Source of the DNA: Elusimicrobia bacterium RIFOXYB2_FULL_49_7
GTDB taxonomy: Bacteria > Fibrobacterota > OXYB2-FULL-49-7
Assembly: GCA_001800515.1 (NCBI GenBank)
Contig: MGVN01000045.1
Location: 1 to 13,334, forward strand
Length of the DNA: 13,334 nt
Reading direction: 5' to 3'
Each line of letters starts with the position of its first letter. The stretch's first letter is position 1. Of this stretch, positions 6,598 through 13,334 are shown piece after piece. A model generated the notes under the pieces. That model was not told where the DNA came from and made no database searches. It saw only the letters and a program-made list of their open reading frames with translations. The translations under genes and the position numbers were made by a program.

Positions 6598-6614
6598 GTG
6601 GAAATCCTGTATTT

Positions 6615-7724
6615 CTATTGATGTTTTCTTATATAAGCCTGTGTGTAGGAAAAATAACCTTTCACCTCCCGATATCCAACACCGGAAGAGGAAAACATCT
6701 CATTCATGCGACGGTCGCGGACAACGCAATAAAGGGAGAAATGATGCATTCGGGTATCTACTGGGGGCAGAAATCCAGCAATGGGTCCATTGTTTTGGCC
6801 CTGCATCAGGATTAAGGAATCCTGCTTCATACCGGATTGATAATCCGAGTTAGTGAAAAGCCAGTCATAATGATAAATCTCATAATCCTGCTTAATGACA
6901 TTATCCTTCATCGAGAAATATTGATACCGCTGAATCAGCGTATCCCCAACCAGAACACCCGAGTCAGCAACAAAAAGATAGGATTTATCAACATCAACCG
7001 TAATGGTTTCAGGCGGTGCGACAGGATTATTTTCATCGTATAAATACTGCACCTTTTCTGTGTGCGTAGGAATGGAATCAGGATCCTGCATATCTTTTCC
7101 GGTGAGCGTATAAACCTTTAGCCAGCGAATACACGGATTCTGATTGGTCTGAAGGGAATCCAATTTACAGGTATAACGGATGGTAAACAACTTCTCCACC
7201 ATGACATCCACATCGCCATATATATGGGCCACAATCTTCACCTGGCTGGCAAAGTTATTGACCATGTTCTTCATGGAATCCGTAAGCGGCGGCGACATCA
7301 ACGACAATGTCTTAAACATATTGTCCGCATCCGCCATTGTAAGAGACGTATCAATCCCTTTAATCGTATTCTTCAGCAGGGTCGAATAAAATAACGCAGA
7401 ATCCGGCAGTCTGAATTTCACTAAAGTATCCGTTCCCGCTACCGTTGACAACCTTTTTGACTGACTTAAAAATATCTCGTTCCCATAGAGGTCTGTTCCA
7501 TAATCATAATAAATGGTCCAGGTGATGGTGCGGCTGCTGCCGGGTTTGAATTTGCAAAGCAGACTTAAAGAAACCGAATCACCCGGTGCCGCTTCCGGGG
7601 GTTCGCAAACAATGGCCAGCGGCCTTGTTTTGCTACCGTCCACGTTTTCATAGGTGGTTGGAAAGTTGGAGCATCCCATCAGAAAGACGGTGGCCGAACT
7701 AAGGATTGAAACAATCTTTTTCAT
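6615..7724 (-). CDS. Lipoprotein of unknown function, partner of the TonB-dependent receptor
   Basis: I do not recognise this 369-residue protein. It begins MKKIVSILSSATVFLMGCSN, a lipoprotein signal with lipobox LMGC (Cys18); Ser19 after the cysteine fits outer-membrane sorting by enteric rules, which may not hold here. The segment PPEAAPGDSVSLSLLCKFKP (42-61) looks like the start of a beta-sandwich domain, and the rest is rich in predicted beta strands. Six cysteines are present (18, 40, 57, 186, 198, 333), so C40-C57 and C186-C198 disulfides are possible. It starts one base after the receptor stop (TAATATG), giving tight coupling. Position suggests a surface or periplasmic accessory to the receptor, like SusD or other receptor-linked lipoproteins, but I see no SusD motifs. 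Confidence 0.8.
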   Translation of the reverse strand: MKKIVSILSSATVFLMGCSNFPTTYENVDGSKTRPLAIVCEPPEAAPGDSVSLSLLCKFKPGSSRTITWTIYYDYGTDLYGNEIFLSQSKRLSTVAGTDTLVKFRLPDSALFYSTLLKNTIKGIDTSLTMADADNMFKTLSLMSPPLTDSMKNMVNNFASQVKIVAHIYGDVDVMVEKLFTIRYTCKLDSLQTNQNPCIRWLKVYTLTGKDMQDPDSIPTHTEKVQYLYDENNPVAPPETITVDVDKSYLFVADSGVLVGDTLIQRYQYFSMKDNVIKQDYEIYHYDWLFTNSDYQSGMKQDSLILMQGQNNGPIAGFLPPVDTRMHHFSLYCVVRDRRMNEMFSSSGVGYREVKGYFSYTQAYIRKHQ

Positions 7725-7725
7725 A

Positions 7726-10428
7726 TTAAAACTCCGCTTTCACGCCCAATGAGGGAATGATAATGCCGCCGATGACCTGACGATCGGAGTAATCATAATT
7801 ATAATCATAGGTCTCGGGACTGTTATAAATCGGATAATTGACGTTCTGAACATCCAGATAAGCCGACAATATCCATTTTTCGTAGATAAACTTCTTGTCC
7901 ACTCGGACATCCAGCTGGACAAAAGCTCCCATTCTGTCCGACAAATACTCCCCTAAAACCGGTCGATACCGGCCGTTTTCCGCGTCATAGAAATACTGAT
8001 GCTCCGTATAGCTGAGATAAGGCGTGTAAGGATTTCCGGTTACATAGCGGAGTCGGCCTCCGACCTCCCAGTTCCTGGGTAACCGCCAAGAGCCCACAAA
8101 TTGCAGATTATGTGTCTGATCCTTACCATACAAGTACCATTTGTCCGGGTCCCAAGCACTTCCCGCCTGAGCTTCTTCATCCATTCTTCTGGGCGACCGG
8201 CGCTCACTTCTTGAAAGAGAGTAGGATATCCAGCCAAAAAAATGTTCGCTCTGACTATGACGTAACATCAGTTCAAAACCGTACATCCTGCCCTCCTGGT
8301 CAGGCAAATAATTAACCGGATTGCCGCTGGAATTAAAGGAATCAGATTGAGCAGGAATATTTTTCTGGGTATTATAATAGGTTTGGACATCCAGCCCGAT
8401 GAGATCCGTTAACTGATACTCATACCCTAAAACAGCCTGTTTCCCCAAGGTAGCAGGGAGTTCCGGATTGCCCCACACGGAATCAATAGCCTGTCCATAG
8501 GGTTCTGGGGATTGGTTATACATTCCAAGCGCCCCTTTCAGCGTATGCCCTTTTTTCCAATTGAATCGGGAGGTGACCCTGGGCGATAGGCGTCCTTCGG
8601 AAAGTTCCGTGTAATAATCATACCGAAGCCCAGGAACCAAGAGCAATGATTTAACGGGTTTATATTCTGCATTGACATACCCGGCTAGATCAGACACATA
8701 CAGATCTCGTTTACTCTGTCTTGCACCATCTGCCGAAAGAATATCCAAGGTATAATCAACCCGGTATAACGCCATATCCAATCCGGAATTCAACTTTAAC
8801 TTTTCCCTAATCTGCCATGCCCACTCATCTCTCAAATAACCGCCATATTGAATAAAATCCCCTTTTGCAAAGGAGAAAATATTGAATGAGGTGGGTGCAT
8901 TGCCCCACTGCAAACGGAATTCATTGTCCATACTCTTATTAATGTGCTGGTCCCATCCATAGATCAGGGTCTGAAAATCCACGGACTGGGAAATCTCGTC
9001 CTTAGCCTCACTGACCTCCGTACTCCCCCCCCGAACCTCTGAAAAAACGAATTTCATCTGATCCGTAAAGGCAAACCCGGTCAAAAACATCCGGCAATCG
9101 CGACTCGGTTTATAATCTAATCTGGCCACAATATCCCAATAATAAGGCACCACTGTCATGGGCAGTATGATGCCCGCCTGCTTTAGACCCCAATTCAAAA
9201 CATCCGCGATGTAGCTTCTCCGAGCGGTGACCAGAAGGGCGAATTCTTCATTAATCGGCCCTTCCGCTAAAAAGGAGGCGTCAATCAGATTGATATCCAC
9301 ATTGCCATGCCACCGGTCCGTTTTGGCGGGCCGTCCTTTAATTTCCACTACCCCGCCCACAGTATTGCCATAGCGGGAATTAAACCCACCGGGATAGAGA
9401 TCCACAGATGATAAGGCATCAGAATTATAGGTTGATTTCAATCCGCCAAAGTGAAACAGGACCGGCAGCTCCATGCCATCCAGAAAATACCGGGTATCCC
9501 CTGTCCCACTACCGCGCACCACAATCTCCCCGCCGTTAAAGGAGGAACGGGCCACGCCCGGCAGCGCCTGCACCACCTTCACCGCATCACCGCCGAACCC
9601 GGGAATCCGCTTAATTTCCGTTAAAGTGAGCTGAGTCTTGGCCACTTCCTCTTTCTCGACCGTGCCGTAGACCACAATTTCATATTCGTTGTAATTCAGT
9701 TTCTCAAGCCGGTATTCGTTTTCCGTAAGCGCTCCCTTTTCCACCGCTTCAATAATACTGTCCGCCCTGTACCCGGAGACCGGAAAAGACAATTTAATAA
9801 TACCCGCCGGCAGCGACTGAAAGGCAAAGCGGCCCAGCGAATCGGTCTGAGTCACAATGGCCCCTGCCTCATAAAACTGACCTTCAAATCCGCCGATCTT
9901 CTGTAGATAAACGGTCCAGGGTACGCGAAGGGTGGTGTCCCGCGTGGTATCCGGAAAGGCGGCCACAATAGTGGCAAAGGGAATGGGAGAGCGTGTTCCC
10001 CGTTCAATCAGACGCCCTTTTAAATTGACGTACTTTTCAAGTTCTTTGATTTCATCCTGCACGGAAAAACGGTATTCATATTGGAGAAGGACCGGGACCG
10101 CTACGCCACCCGCTATGGCCGGTTCGTATTGAAACCGGCGCACGGCATGAAGTGCGGCCGAGTCCATGGAAGGGTTTAGCCCCTGAAGCACGGTAATGGA
10201 ATCCACTCGGCCCGAATCGGTAATAAACAGTTCAAACAGAACCTTGCCCTCCACCCCTTTCTTGAGCTCTTCGGCCGGATAGTCAGCCTTGATAAATTCC
10301 TTGAGCACCGGCATCTTTTCAAAGGGGGCCAATTCAGGTTCAGCGGTTGAATCGATTTCAATCTCCTGGCCAAAAAGGAGACGACTCAAGGCAAACATCA
10401 ACAACACAATCCATTTTTGTTTTTTCAT
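7726..10428 (-). CDS. TonB-dependent receptor with an N-terminal TonB C-terminal-type domain
   Basis: A 900-residue outer-membrane receptor. Order of domains: signal peptide 1-20 (MKKQKWIVLLMFALSRLLFG); TonB_C-like domain about 44-122 (YPAEELKKGVEGKVLFELFI, then SAALHAVRRFQYEPAIAGG, VPVLLQYEYRF); carboxypeptidase-regulatory-like beta-sandwich about 134-242; EIVVYG at 250-255, resembling a TonB box; plug about 262-365 (VVQALPGVARSSFNGGEIVV, YFLDGMELP, YPGGFNSRYGNTVGGVVEIK); beta-barrel to the end, finishing in Phe as barrels usually do. The ATG at 10428 is preferred over a TTG 21 bases upstream because it starts the signal peptide and lies 4 bp after the tonB stop. Substrate unknown; energised import across the outer membrane by the adjacent Exb/TonB proteins is inferred. 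Confidence 0.9.
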   Translation of the reverse strand: MKKQKWIVLLMFALSRLLFGQEIEIDSTAEPELAPFEKMPVLKEFIKADYPAEELKKGVEGKVLFELFITDSGRVDSITVLQGLNPSMDSAALHAVRRFQYEPAIAGGVAVPVLLQYEYRFSVQDEIKELEKYVNLKGRLIERGTRSPIPFATIVAAFPDTTRDTTLRVPWTVYLQKIGGFEGQFYEAGAIVTQTDSLGRFAFQSLPAGIIKLSFPVSGYRADSIIEAVEKGALTENEYRLEKLNYNEYEIVVYGTVEKEEVAKTQLTLTEIKRIPGFGGDAVKVVQALPGVARSSFNGGEIVVRGSGTGDTRYFLDGMELPVLFHFGGLKSTYNSDALSSVDLYPGGFNSRYGNTVGGVVEIKGRPAKTDRWHGNVDINLIDASFLAEGPINEEFALLVTARRSYIADVLNWGLKQAGIILPMTVVPYYWDIVARLDYKPSRDCRMFLTGFAFTDQMKFVFSEVRGGSTEVSEAKDEISQSVDFQTLIYGWDQHINKSMDNEFRLQWGNAPTSFNIFSFAKGDFIQYGGYLRDEWAWQIREKLKLNSGLDMALYRVDYTLDILSADGARQSKRDLYVSDLAGYVNAEYKPVKSLLLVPGLRYDYYTELSEGRLSPRVTSRFNWKKGHTLKGALGMYNQSPEPYGQAIDSVWGNPELPATLGKQAVLGYEYQLTDLIGLDVQTYYNTQKNIPAQSDSFNSSGNPVNYLPDQEGRMYGFELMLRHSQSEHFFGWISYSLSRSERRSPRRMDEEAQAGSAWDPDKWYLYGKDQTHNLQFVGSWRLPRNWEVGGRLRYVTGNPYTPYLSYTEHQYFYDAENGRYRPVLGEYLSDRMGAFVQLDVRVDKKFIYEKWILSAYLDVQNVNYPIYNSPETYDYNYDYSDRQVIGGIIIPSLGVKAEF

Positions 10429-10432
10429 AGTA

Positions 10433-11209
10433 TTATTCCAGTAGAACAAATTTCACGCTAATCGTGAGCCATACGGCAACCGGGGTATCCCCCTGCAGGG
10501 CGGGCTCAAACTCCATTTTCTTAAAAGAAGCCAATGCAGATTCACGACTGCCGAATCCAAGATCATTCAATAGTTCAACCTGCTTGACCCGACCGTCCGC
10601 ACCTATCAATATTTTCGCCCGCATCTTGCCTTCAATGCGGTTTTTCTTCATCTCTTCCGTGTATTCGGGCTTAATCTGAAACTTGACTACCGGCATCTTG
10701 GTCACCGTGGTCACAGAGGCCACTTTGCCTTCCAGCTGCTCCTGAGTGGCGGTCAGCGTATCGATCTCCTTGTTCAGCGTATTGCCCAGCTTTCCAATAA
10801 CCGCTTCTTCAGCAGAACCGCCTGCTCCAATGCCGATGGAATAGACTTTTCGCAATCCATAGACCCGCTCAACAATCTTTTTGGATTCATCCTGTTTTTC
10901 GGTTGCATTCTCTTTTTGATTCAAAAGCGGCTTATCGGTTAAATCAATGGGCTTTTTCGCTTCGGGCTTTGGAACAATAACCGGCAATTTAACCGCTTCC
11001 TTCTTCTTTTCTGCCATGACAAATTGGGTCTTCATTCGCGTTACTTTGACCTCATCGATTATCACAGGCAAGAGTTTCATGCTCTTTAAATAAAAGCCCA
11101 GGCCCAAAAAGAAAATAATGCTTAAAATAAATATGGCCTGAAAACGACGATCCGGGCCGGCTGAAATCGACAAGGGGGCTTCGTATATGCGCAGGTCATT
11201 CGGGTTCAT
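10433..11209 (-). CDS. tonB: TonB energy transducer
   Basis: A 258-residue TonB-like protein. It has a short cytoplasmic N-terminus, one membrane helix at about 24-41 (QAIFILSIIFFLGLGFYL), a Lys/Pro/Glu-rich periplasmic linker (about 66-115), a segment VYGLRKVYSIGIGAGGSAEE (117-136) and AVIGKLGNTLNKEIDTL (136-152), and a TonB C-terminal domain about 176-258 (KPEYTEEMKKNRIEGKMRAK, GADGRVKQVELL, FKKMEFEPALQGDTPV). It would span the periplasm and pass ExbB/ExbD force to the receptor. ATG 11209 is chosen over ATG 11215: AAGGA abuts 11215 but is 6 bases from 11209. The exbD2 stop overlaps this start zone, and the receptor begins 4 bp after this gene's stop. Confidence 0.88.
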   Translation of the reverse strand: MNPNDLRIYEAPLSISAGPDRRFQAIFILSIIFFLGLGFYLKSMKLLPVIIDEVKVTRMKTQFVMAEKKKEAVKLPVIVPKPEAKKPIDLTDKPLLNQKENATEKQDESKKIVERVYGLRKVYSIGIGAGGSAEEAVIGKLGNTLNKEIDTLTATQEQLEGKVASVTTVTKMPVVKFQIKPEYTEEMKKNRIEGKMRAKILIGADGRVKQVELLNDLGFGSRESALASFKKMEFEPALQGDTPVAVWLTISVKFVLLE

Positions 11210-11211
11210 GA

Positions 11212-11688
11212 TCATTCCTTTTGGACGGCAAGGATGGAAAAGTTGGAAAACCCGGCCTTACTGCAGCTGAACATCACTTTTTTGACCACCACAAAGGGAT
11301 GTTCTTTATCGCACTGGATAATGACTTCCGGTATCTGAGCGGTATCTGAGATGAGTTTCTTTTTCGCCATCATATAATCATAGATGTTGTTATTTAAAAG
11401 CGAATCGGAAGAAACCATGTCTGCCACAGAAGCCAGCACCCGGCCGTCCGCCAATACCTGATCGCGCGTAATTTCCACCATAGCAGCGGTTCGTGGGGCC
11501 TCCTTTGAGGCAGAAAGCGGGAGCTGCAAATCCGAAGAAACGGTAATCAGATTCCCTTCGGCATTGTAGCTTTGTATCAGGAAAACCAGAAGCAGTGTAA
11601 GGATATCAATAAGCGAGGTCATCTGCGGCTTAACAATGCTCTGTAGTGCTTCTTGTTTGCGGGCTAATCCATTGACCTTGAAGACCAT
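11212..11688 (-). CDS. exbD: ExbD/TolR-family proton-channel subunit, Asp-containing copy
   Basis: A 158-residue ExbD-like protein with a short cytoplasmic N-terminus, one membrane helix at about 24-40 (TSLIDILTLLLVFLIQS) and a periplasmic domain ending in VVVKKVMFSCSKAGFSNFSI. Asp28 (GAT at 11605-11607) sits where the proton-carrying Asp25 of E. coli ExbD lies. The segment EVIIQCDKEHPFVVVKKVMF (120-139) fits the ExbD periplasmic fold (a run of xADxxxxYxxVxxV type). AGGAA is 7 bases before the ATG, 9 bp after the exbD1 stop. It should form, with ExbB and the second ExbD, the proton-driven motor for TonB. Confidence 0.87.
   Translation of the reverse strand: MVFKVNGLARKQEALQSIVKPQMTSLIDILTLLLVFLIQSYNAEGNLITVSSDLQLPLSASKEAPRTAAMVEITRDQVLADGRVLASVADMVSSDSLLNNNIYDYMMAKKKLISDTAQIPEVIIQCDKEHPFVVVKKVMFSCSKAGFSNFSILAVQKE
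11216..11220 (-). promoter_or_regulatory. Ribosome binding site that decides the tonB start
   Basis: AAGGA on the minus strand directly touches the ATG at 11215 but stands 6 bases from the ATG at 11209, a workable distance. The second start, giving MNPNDLRIYE, is therefore preferred. It lies within the last codons of exbD2. Confidence 0.65.
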
Positions 11689-11697
11689 ACGCTGTTC

Positions 11698-12195
11698 CTA
11701 TTTTCCGGCTTCCAGAGTTGCTGCCGCGCCTGCCACCGCGGTCTTTGAGAAACCGGCGCCACGACAGACATCCAGCACATCCACGACATATTTAAAGGAA
11801 ATCTCATCCCGCACAGCCACCACGGCTTCTTCCTTATTCTCCATCTCTTCCCGCCGCACCTTGAGCCGATCGGACAGTGAGGTGTAATCGTACTGCGGTC
11901 CCAGCTTAGGCAGGGAATCGAGCATCTTTTCGCCATAGGTTACGGCAATGTATTCAGGATGAAGAACCAGGGTCATCTTGAGTTTAGGTTTGCCGCTGCC
12001 CGACAAGGTGCCGCTCCCCACATTGGGCGGAAGGGAAAGCTCCAGAATCGAGAGGTGGGCATACACCGCCAAACTTGTCAGAAAGGGGATCAGCATGATC
12101 AGCACATTCATGATGGGGCTGATATTCAGATCCACTTCGTCCTCCATGGCATCCGAAGGGGCATTGCGGCCGGACAGGGCGGTCAGCGTCTTCAT
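11698..12195 (-). CDS. exbD: ExbD/TolR-family subunit lacking the proton-carrying Asp
   Basis: A 165-residue ExbD-like protein with one membrane helix at about 28-46. The usual DxNxTPLxDVxLVLLI motif reads DLNISPIMNVLIMLIPFL (22-39), so Asn30 (AAT, complement of 12106-12108) takes the place of the channel Asp. A periplasmic domain follows, with AVVAVRDEISFKYVVDVLDV (124-143) and CRGAGFSKTAVAG (144-156), as in intact ExbD proteins. The reading frame is clean and not decayed. The start overlaps the exbB stop (ATGA), so translation is probably coupled. It is likely a structural partner of the second ExbD in a mixed complex, unable to carry protons on its own at the normal site. Confidence 0.85.
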   Translation of the reverse strand: MKTLTALSGRNAPSDAMEDEVDLNISPIMNVLIMLIPFLTSLAVYAHLSILELSLPPNVGSGTLSGSGKPKLKMTLVLHPEYIAVTYGEKMLDSLPKLGPQYDYTSLSDRLKVRREEMENKEEAVVAVRDEISFKYVVDVLDVCRGAGFSKTAVAGAAATLEAGK

Positions 12196-12824
12196 GCCTG
12201 TTTTTTTCGAAGGTAATTCATGAAACGGACCAGGGACTCATCCAAATCTTTTGTCAATGCGTTCTGTCGGTTATAAAAAAAGGTATAGCAAATCATGCAG
12301 GGAACCGCGACAATCAGACCAAAGGCCGTGCAATTCATGGCCTCTGCAATACCCTGTGCAAGAAGCGTGGCTTTTTTTGATGCCTCTACAGCGGCAAGTG
12401 AGGAAAAGGAGGATTGGAGACCGGCCAGGGTTCCAAGAAGGCCGAGCAGGGTGGCGATGTTGGCAAACAGAGAGAGGTAGTTGAGCCGTTCGTTCATACG
12501 CGGCAACTCGCGAATAGCCGATTCCTGAACACCTTCTTCAACTTCTGCCACGGTCATACCCGCTTTAACCCGGCTGACAGCGCTCTTTAATAGATTGGTC
12601 AGAGGATCACGTCCTTTTTCCAATGCTTTGGAGGCGCCTTCAATATCATTATTATTCATGAGCCGGATGAGATCCGGGGCAGAAGGCAAACCCTTCCGAC
12701 CGCAGACCCGGAAATAAAAATAAAACCGTTCTACCACAACAGCCATGGCAAAGGCCAACACAACCAGAATGGGCCACATAAAGAGGCCGCCGGAAATAAA
12801 GAATCGCGCCAGAGATTGAATCAT
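12192..12824 (-). CDS. exbB: ExbB/TolQ/MotA-family proton-channel subunit
   Basis: A 210-residue inner-membrane protein with three membrane segments at about 12-33, 117-137 and 163-183. TM2 has ATLLGLLGTLAGLQSSF (124-140) with Thr132, and TM3 has GIAEAMNCTAFGLIVAVP (158-175) with Glu161 and Thr166. Glu161 and Thr166 keep the five-residue spacing of E. coli ExbB Glu176 and Thr181. The cytoplasmic loop lies between TM1 and TM2 (about 34-116). It is the first gene of the exbB-exbD-exbD-tonB-receptor-lipoprotein operon. AGGAG sits 7 bases before the ATG. Together with ExbD it forms the proton-powered pentameric channel that drives TonB. It could be called TolQ, but the tonB and receptor genes favour ExbB. 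Confidence 0.9.
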   Translation of the reverse strand: MIQSLARFFISGGLFMWPILVVLAFAMAVVVERFYFYFRVCGRKGLPSAPDLIRLMNNNDIEGASKALEKGRDPLTNLLKSAVSRVKAGMTVAEVEEGVQESAIRELPRMNERLNYLSLFANIATLLGLLGTLAGLQSSFSSLAAVEASKKATLLAQGIAEAMNCTAFGLIVAVPCMICYTFFYNRQNALTKDLDESLVRFMNYLRKKQA

Positions 12825-12903
12825 ATTTTTCTCCTATTTTAACAAGCTTTAAAAATACGAATTTTCATACCCCGACTAATACAAAAAGAGGGCCAAAATG
12901 ATT

Positions 12904-12909
12904 TGTCAA
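12904..12909 (-). promoter_or_regulatory. Possible -35 box upstream of exbB
   Basis: A consensus TTGACA lies 80 bp upstream of the exbB start on the minus strand, but the best downstream -10 (TTGTAT with a 19-bp spacer, 12879-12884) is weak. It could be one of two alternative starts for the exb operon. Confidence 0.3.
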
Positions 12910-12977
12910 TGTCTTCGCTTTAAAGAACAGTGAGATAGCGCGATTTCGTGGTCTGTTCCGCGATTCGTTTTTTAGAA

Positions 12978-13008
12978 AATATATGAATTGGATATAGCGC
13001 TATATCAA
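12978..13008 (-). promoter_or_regulatory. Candidate exb operon promoter overlapping a perfect palindrome
   Basis: On the minus strand TTGATA (13003-13008), a 19-bp spacer and TATATT (12978-12983) make a moderate promoter candidate. The perfect 16-bp palindrome GATATAGCGCTATATC (12991-13006) covers most of the -35 box and much of the spacer, the place a repressor or activator site is often found. Transcription start would be near 12971, leaving a leader of about 145 nt before exbB. Confidence 0.4.
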
Positions 13009-13073
13009 AGCGATATAAGAAAGTCGAAAAGTTACAATAAATATCTTTGCATCAATTTGTTGCATATTCTTAT

Positions 13074-13301
13074 TTAGTCACCCGGAATAGGTTCAATGTC
13101 TTCAGTGCTAACGATTGTTACCCGCCCTGTCAATTTGTCAATCCAATAATTAGTTCCGTTTCCTCCTTTATATGGATTTGTACTTCCTATTCAATTGTCA
13201 AGTCCCGTTTCCGACATTTCATGAAACCGTGCATGCTTTTTAATTATACACACGGTCTTATATAATTGCGCATAATCTTCGCAATGTCTCGTTAGGAACA
13301 T
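13074..13301 (-). pseudogene. Decayed or interrupted small reading frame, function unknown
   Basis: On the minus strand one frame reads from ATG 13301 for 36 codons (ending MSETGLDN), meets TGA at 13191-13193, then continues open for 38 more codons (including NPYKGGNGTNYWIDKLTGRV and ending IPGD) to TAA at 13074-13076. The second half has a protein-like composition with no start codon or ribosome binding site of its own. The window's other genes use TGA as a true stop, so recoding is unlikely. It may be a pseudogene with one nonsense change, or the end of a longer frameshifted gene. I do not recognise the family. Confidence 0.35.
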
Positions 13302-13334
13302 TCCAGTTCTTTAGTTGCTTTGACACAACATCAA
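13258..13334 (-). CDS. Possible C-terminal end of a gene running off the right edge
   Basis: A minus-strand frame entering from the window edge reads DVVSKQLKNWNVPNETLRRL followed by CAII and then TAA at 13258-13260. The composition looks like a real protein end, but 24 codons are too few to be sure and no family is recognised. It overlaps, in another frame, the first half of the decayed frame at 13074-13301, so at most one of them is a true coding reading here. Confidence 0.25.
   Translation of the reverse strand, partial: DVVSKQLKNWNVPNETLRRLCAII

Larger units (their letters stand above)
12825..13073. other. AT-rich region upstream of exbB without a gene
   Basis: No open frame of note. 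It contains the exbB ribosome binding site, two weak promoter candidates, the 16-bp palindrome at 12991-13006, and a looser dyad GAACAG (12925-12930) / CTGTTC (12953-12958) with a 22-base loop. I see no riboswitch or tRNA. Confidence 0.55.

Noticed and set aside
10429..10449. TTG start adding 7 residues to the receptor
   Set aside because: It lies inside tonB, and the ATG at 10428 starts a clean signal peptide.
13225..13259. Hairpin ACCGTGCATGC ... ACACGGT, resembling domain V of a group II intron on the minus strand
   Set aside because: The stem is short, with wobble pairs, the conserved AGC triad is absent and no maturase is nearby; chance resemblance is more likely.
13074..13301. Recoded UGA (Trp or Sec) in the edge frame
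   Set aside because: TGA is a normal stop in the overlapping GH57/GT3, exbB/exbD1 and exbD2/tonB junctions, and there is no SECIS-like hairpin that I can see.

Overview
The window looks like chromosomal DNA of a Gram-negative bacterium of the Fibrobacterota / FCB-type assemblage or a neighbouring candidate phylum. The evidence is a secreted protein ending in a PNPFNP-type C-terminal sorting domain, a eukaryote-like GT3 glycogen synthase next to a GH57 enzyme, a TonB and a TonB-dependent receptor, and E. coli-like -35/-10 promoters rather than the Bacteroidota type. The phylum call is an inference; no rRNA or marker gene is present.

Left part (1-3664, minus strand): an alpha-glucan/glycogen module. 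Reading in the direction of transcription it has an HTH-receiver regulator, a GT4/GT5-like glycosyltransferase, a GH57 glycosidase or glucan-branching-type enzyme, and the N-terminal 166 codons of a GT3 glycogen synthase that runs off the left edge. Gaps are 48 bp or less, and the last two genes overlap by 8 bp. A perfect TTGACA-17-TATAAT promoter precedes the regulator, and its predicted leader holds four tandem copies of an 8-bp repeat.

Middle (3665-5518): a divergent intergenic region with a second promoter reading right, then a plus-strand gene for a secreted protein. That protein has a signal peptide, four beta-sandwich repeats and a type IX secretion-like C-terminal domain. A 13-bp perfect hairpin closes the gene and overlaps the stop codon of the convergent ridA.

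Right part (5511-12824, minus strand): exbB, exbD1, exbD2, tonB, a TonB-dependent receptor, a lipoprotein, dedA and ridA, in that order. The first six are tightly packed (4-bp overlaps or gaps of 1 to 9 bp) and form a self-contained TonB transport system. Two features stand out. The receptor carries its own TonB C-terminal-type domain ahead of its carboxypeptidase-regulatory-like and plug domains. One of the two ExbD subunits has Asn where the proton-carrying Asp is expected, while the other keeps the Asp. Two inverted copies of a palindromic repeat flank the dedA-ridA junction, and one of them encodes the last residues of DedA.

Right edge (12825-13334): about 500 bp of AT-rich DNA without an intact gene. 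It holds the likely exbB promoter region, with a perfect 16-bp palindrome, and remnants of one or two minus-strand reading frames that look decayed.
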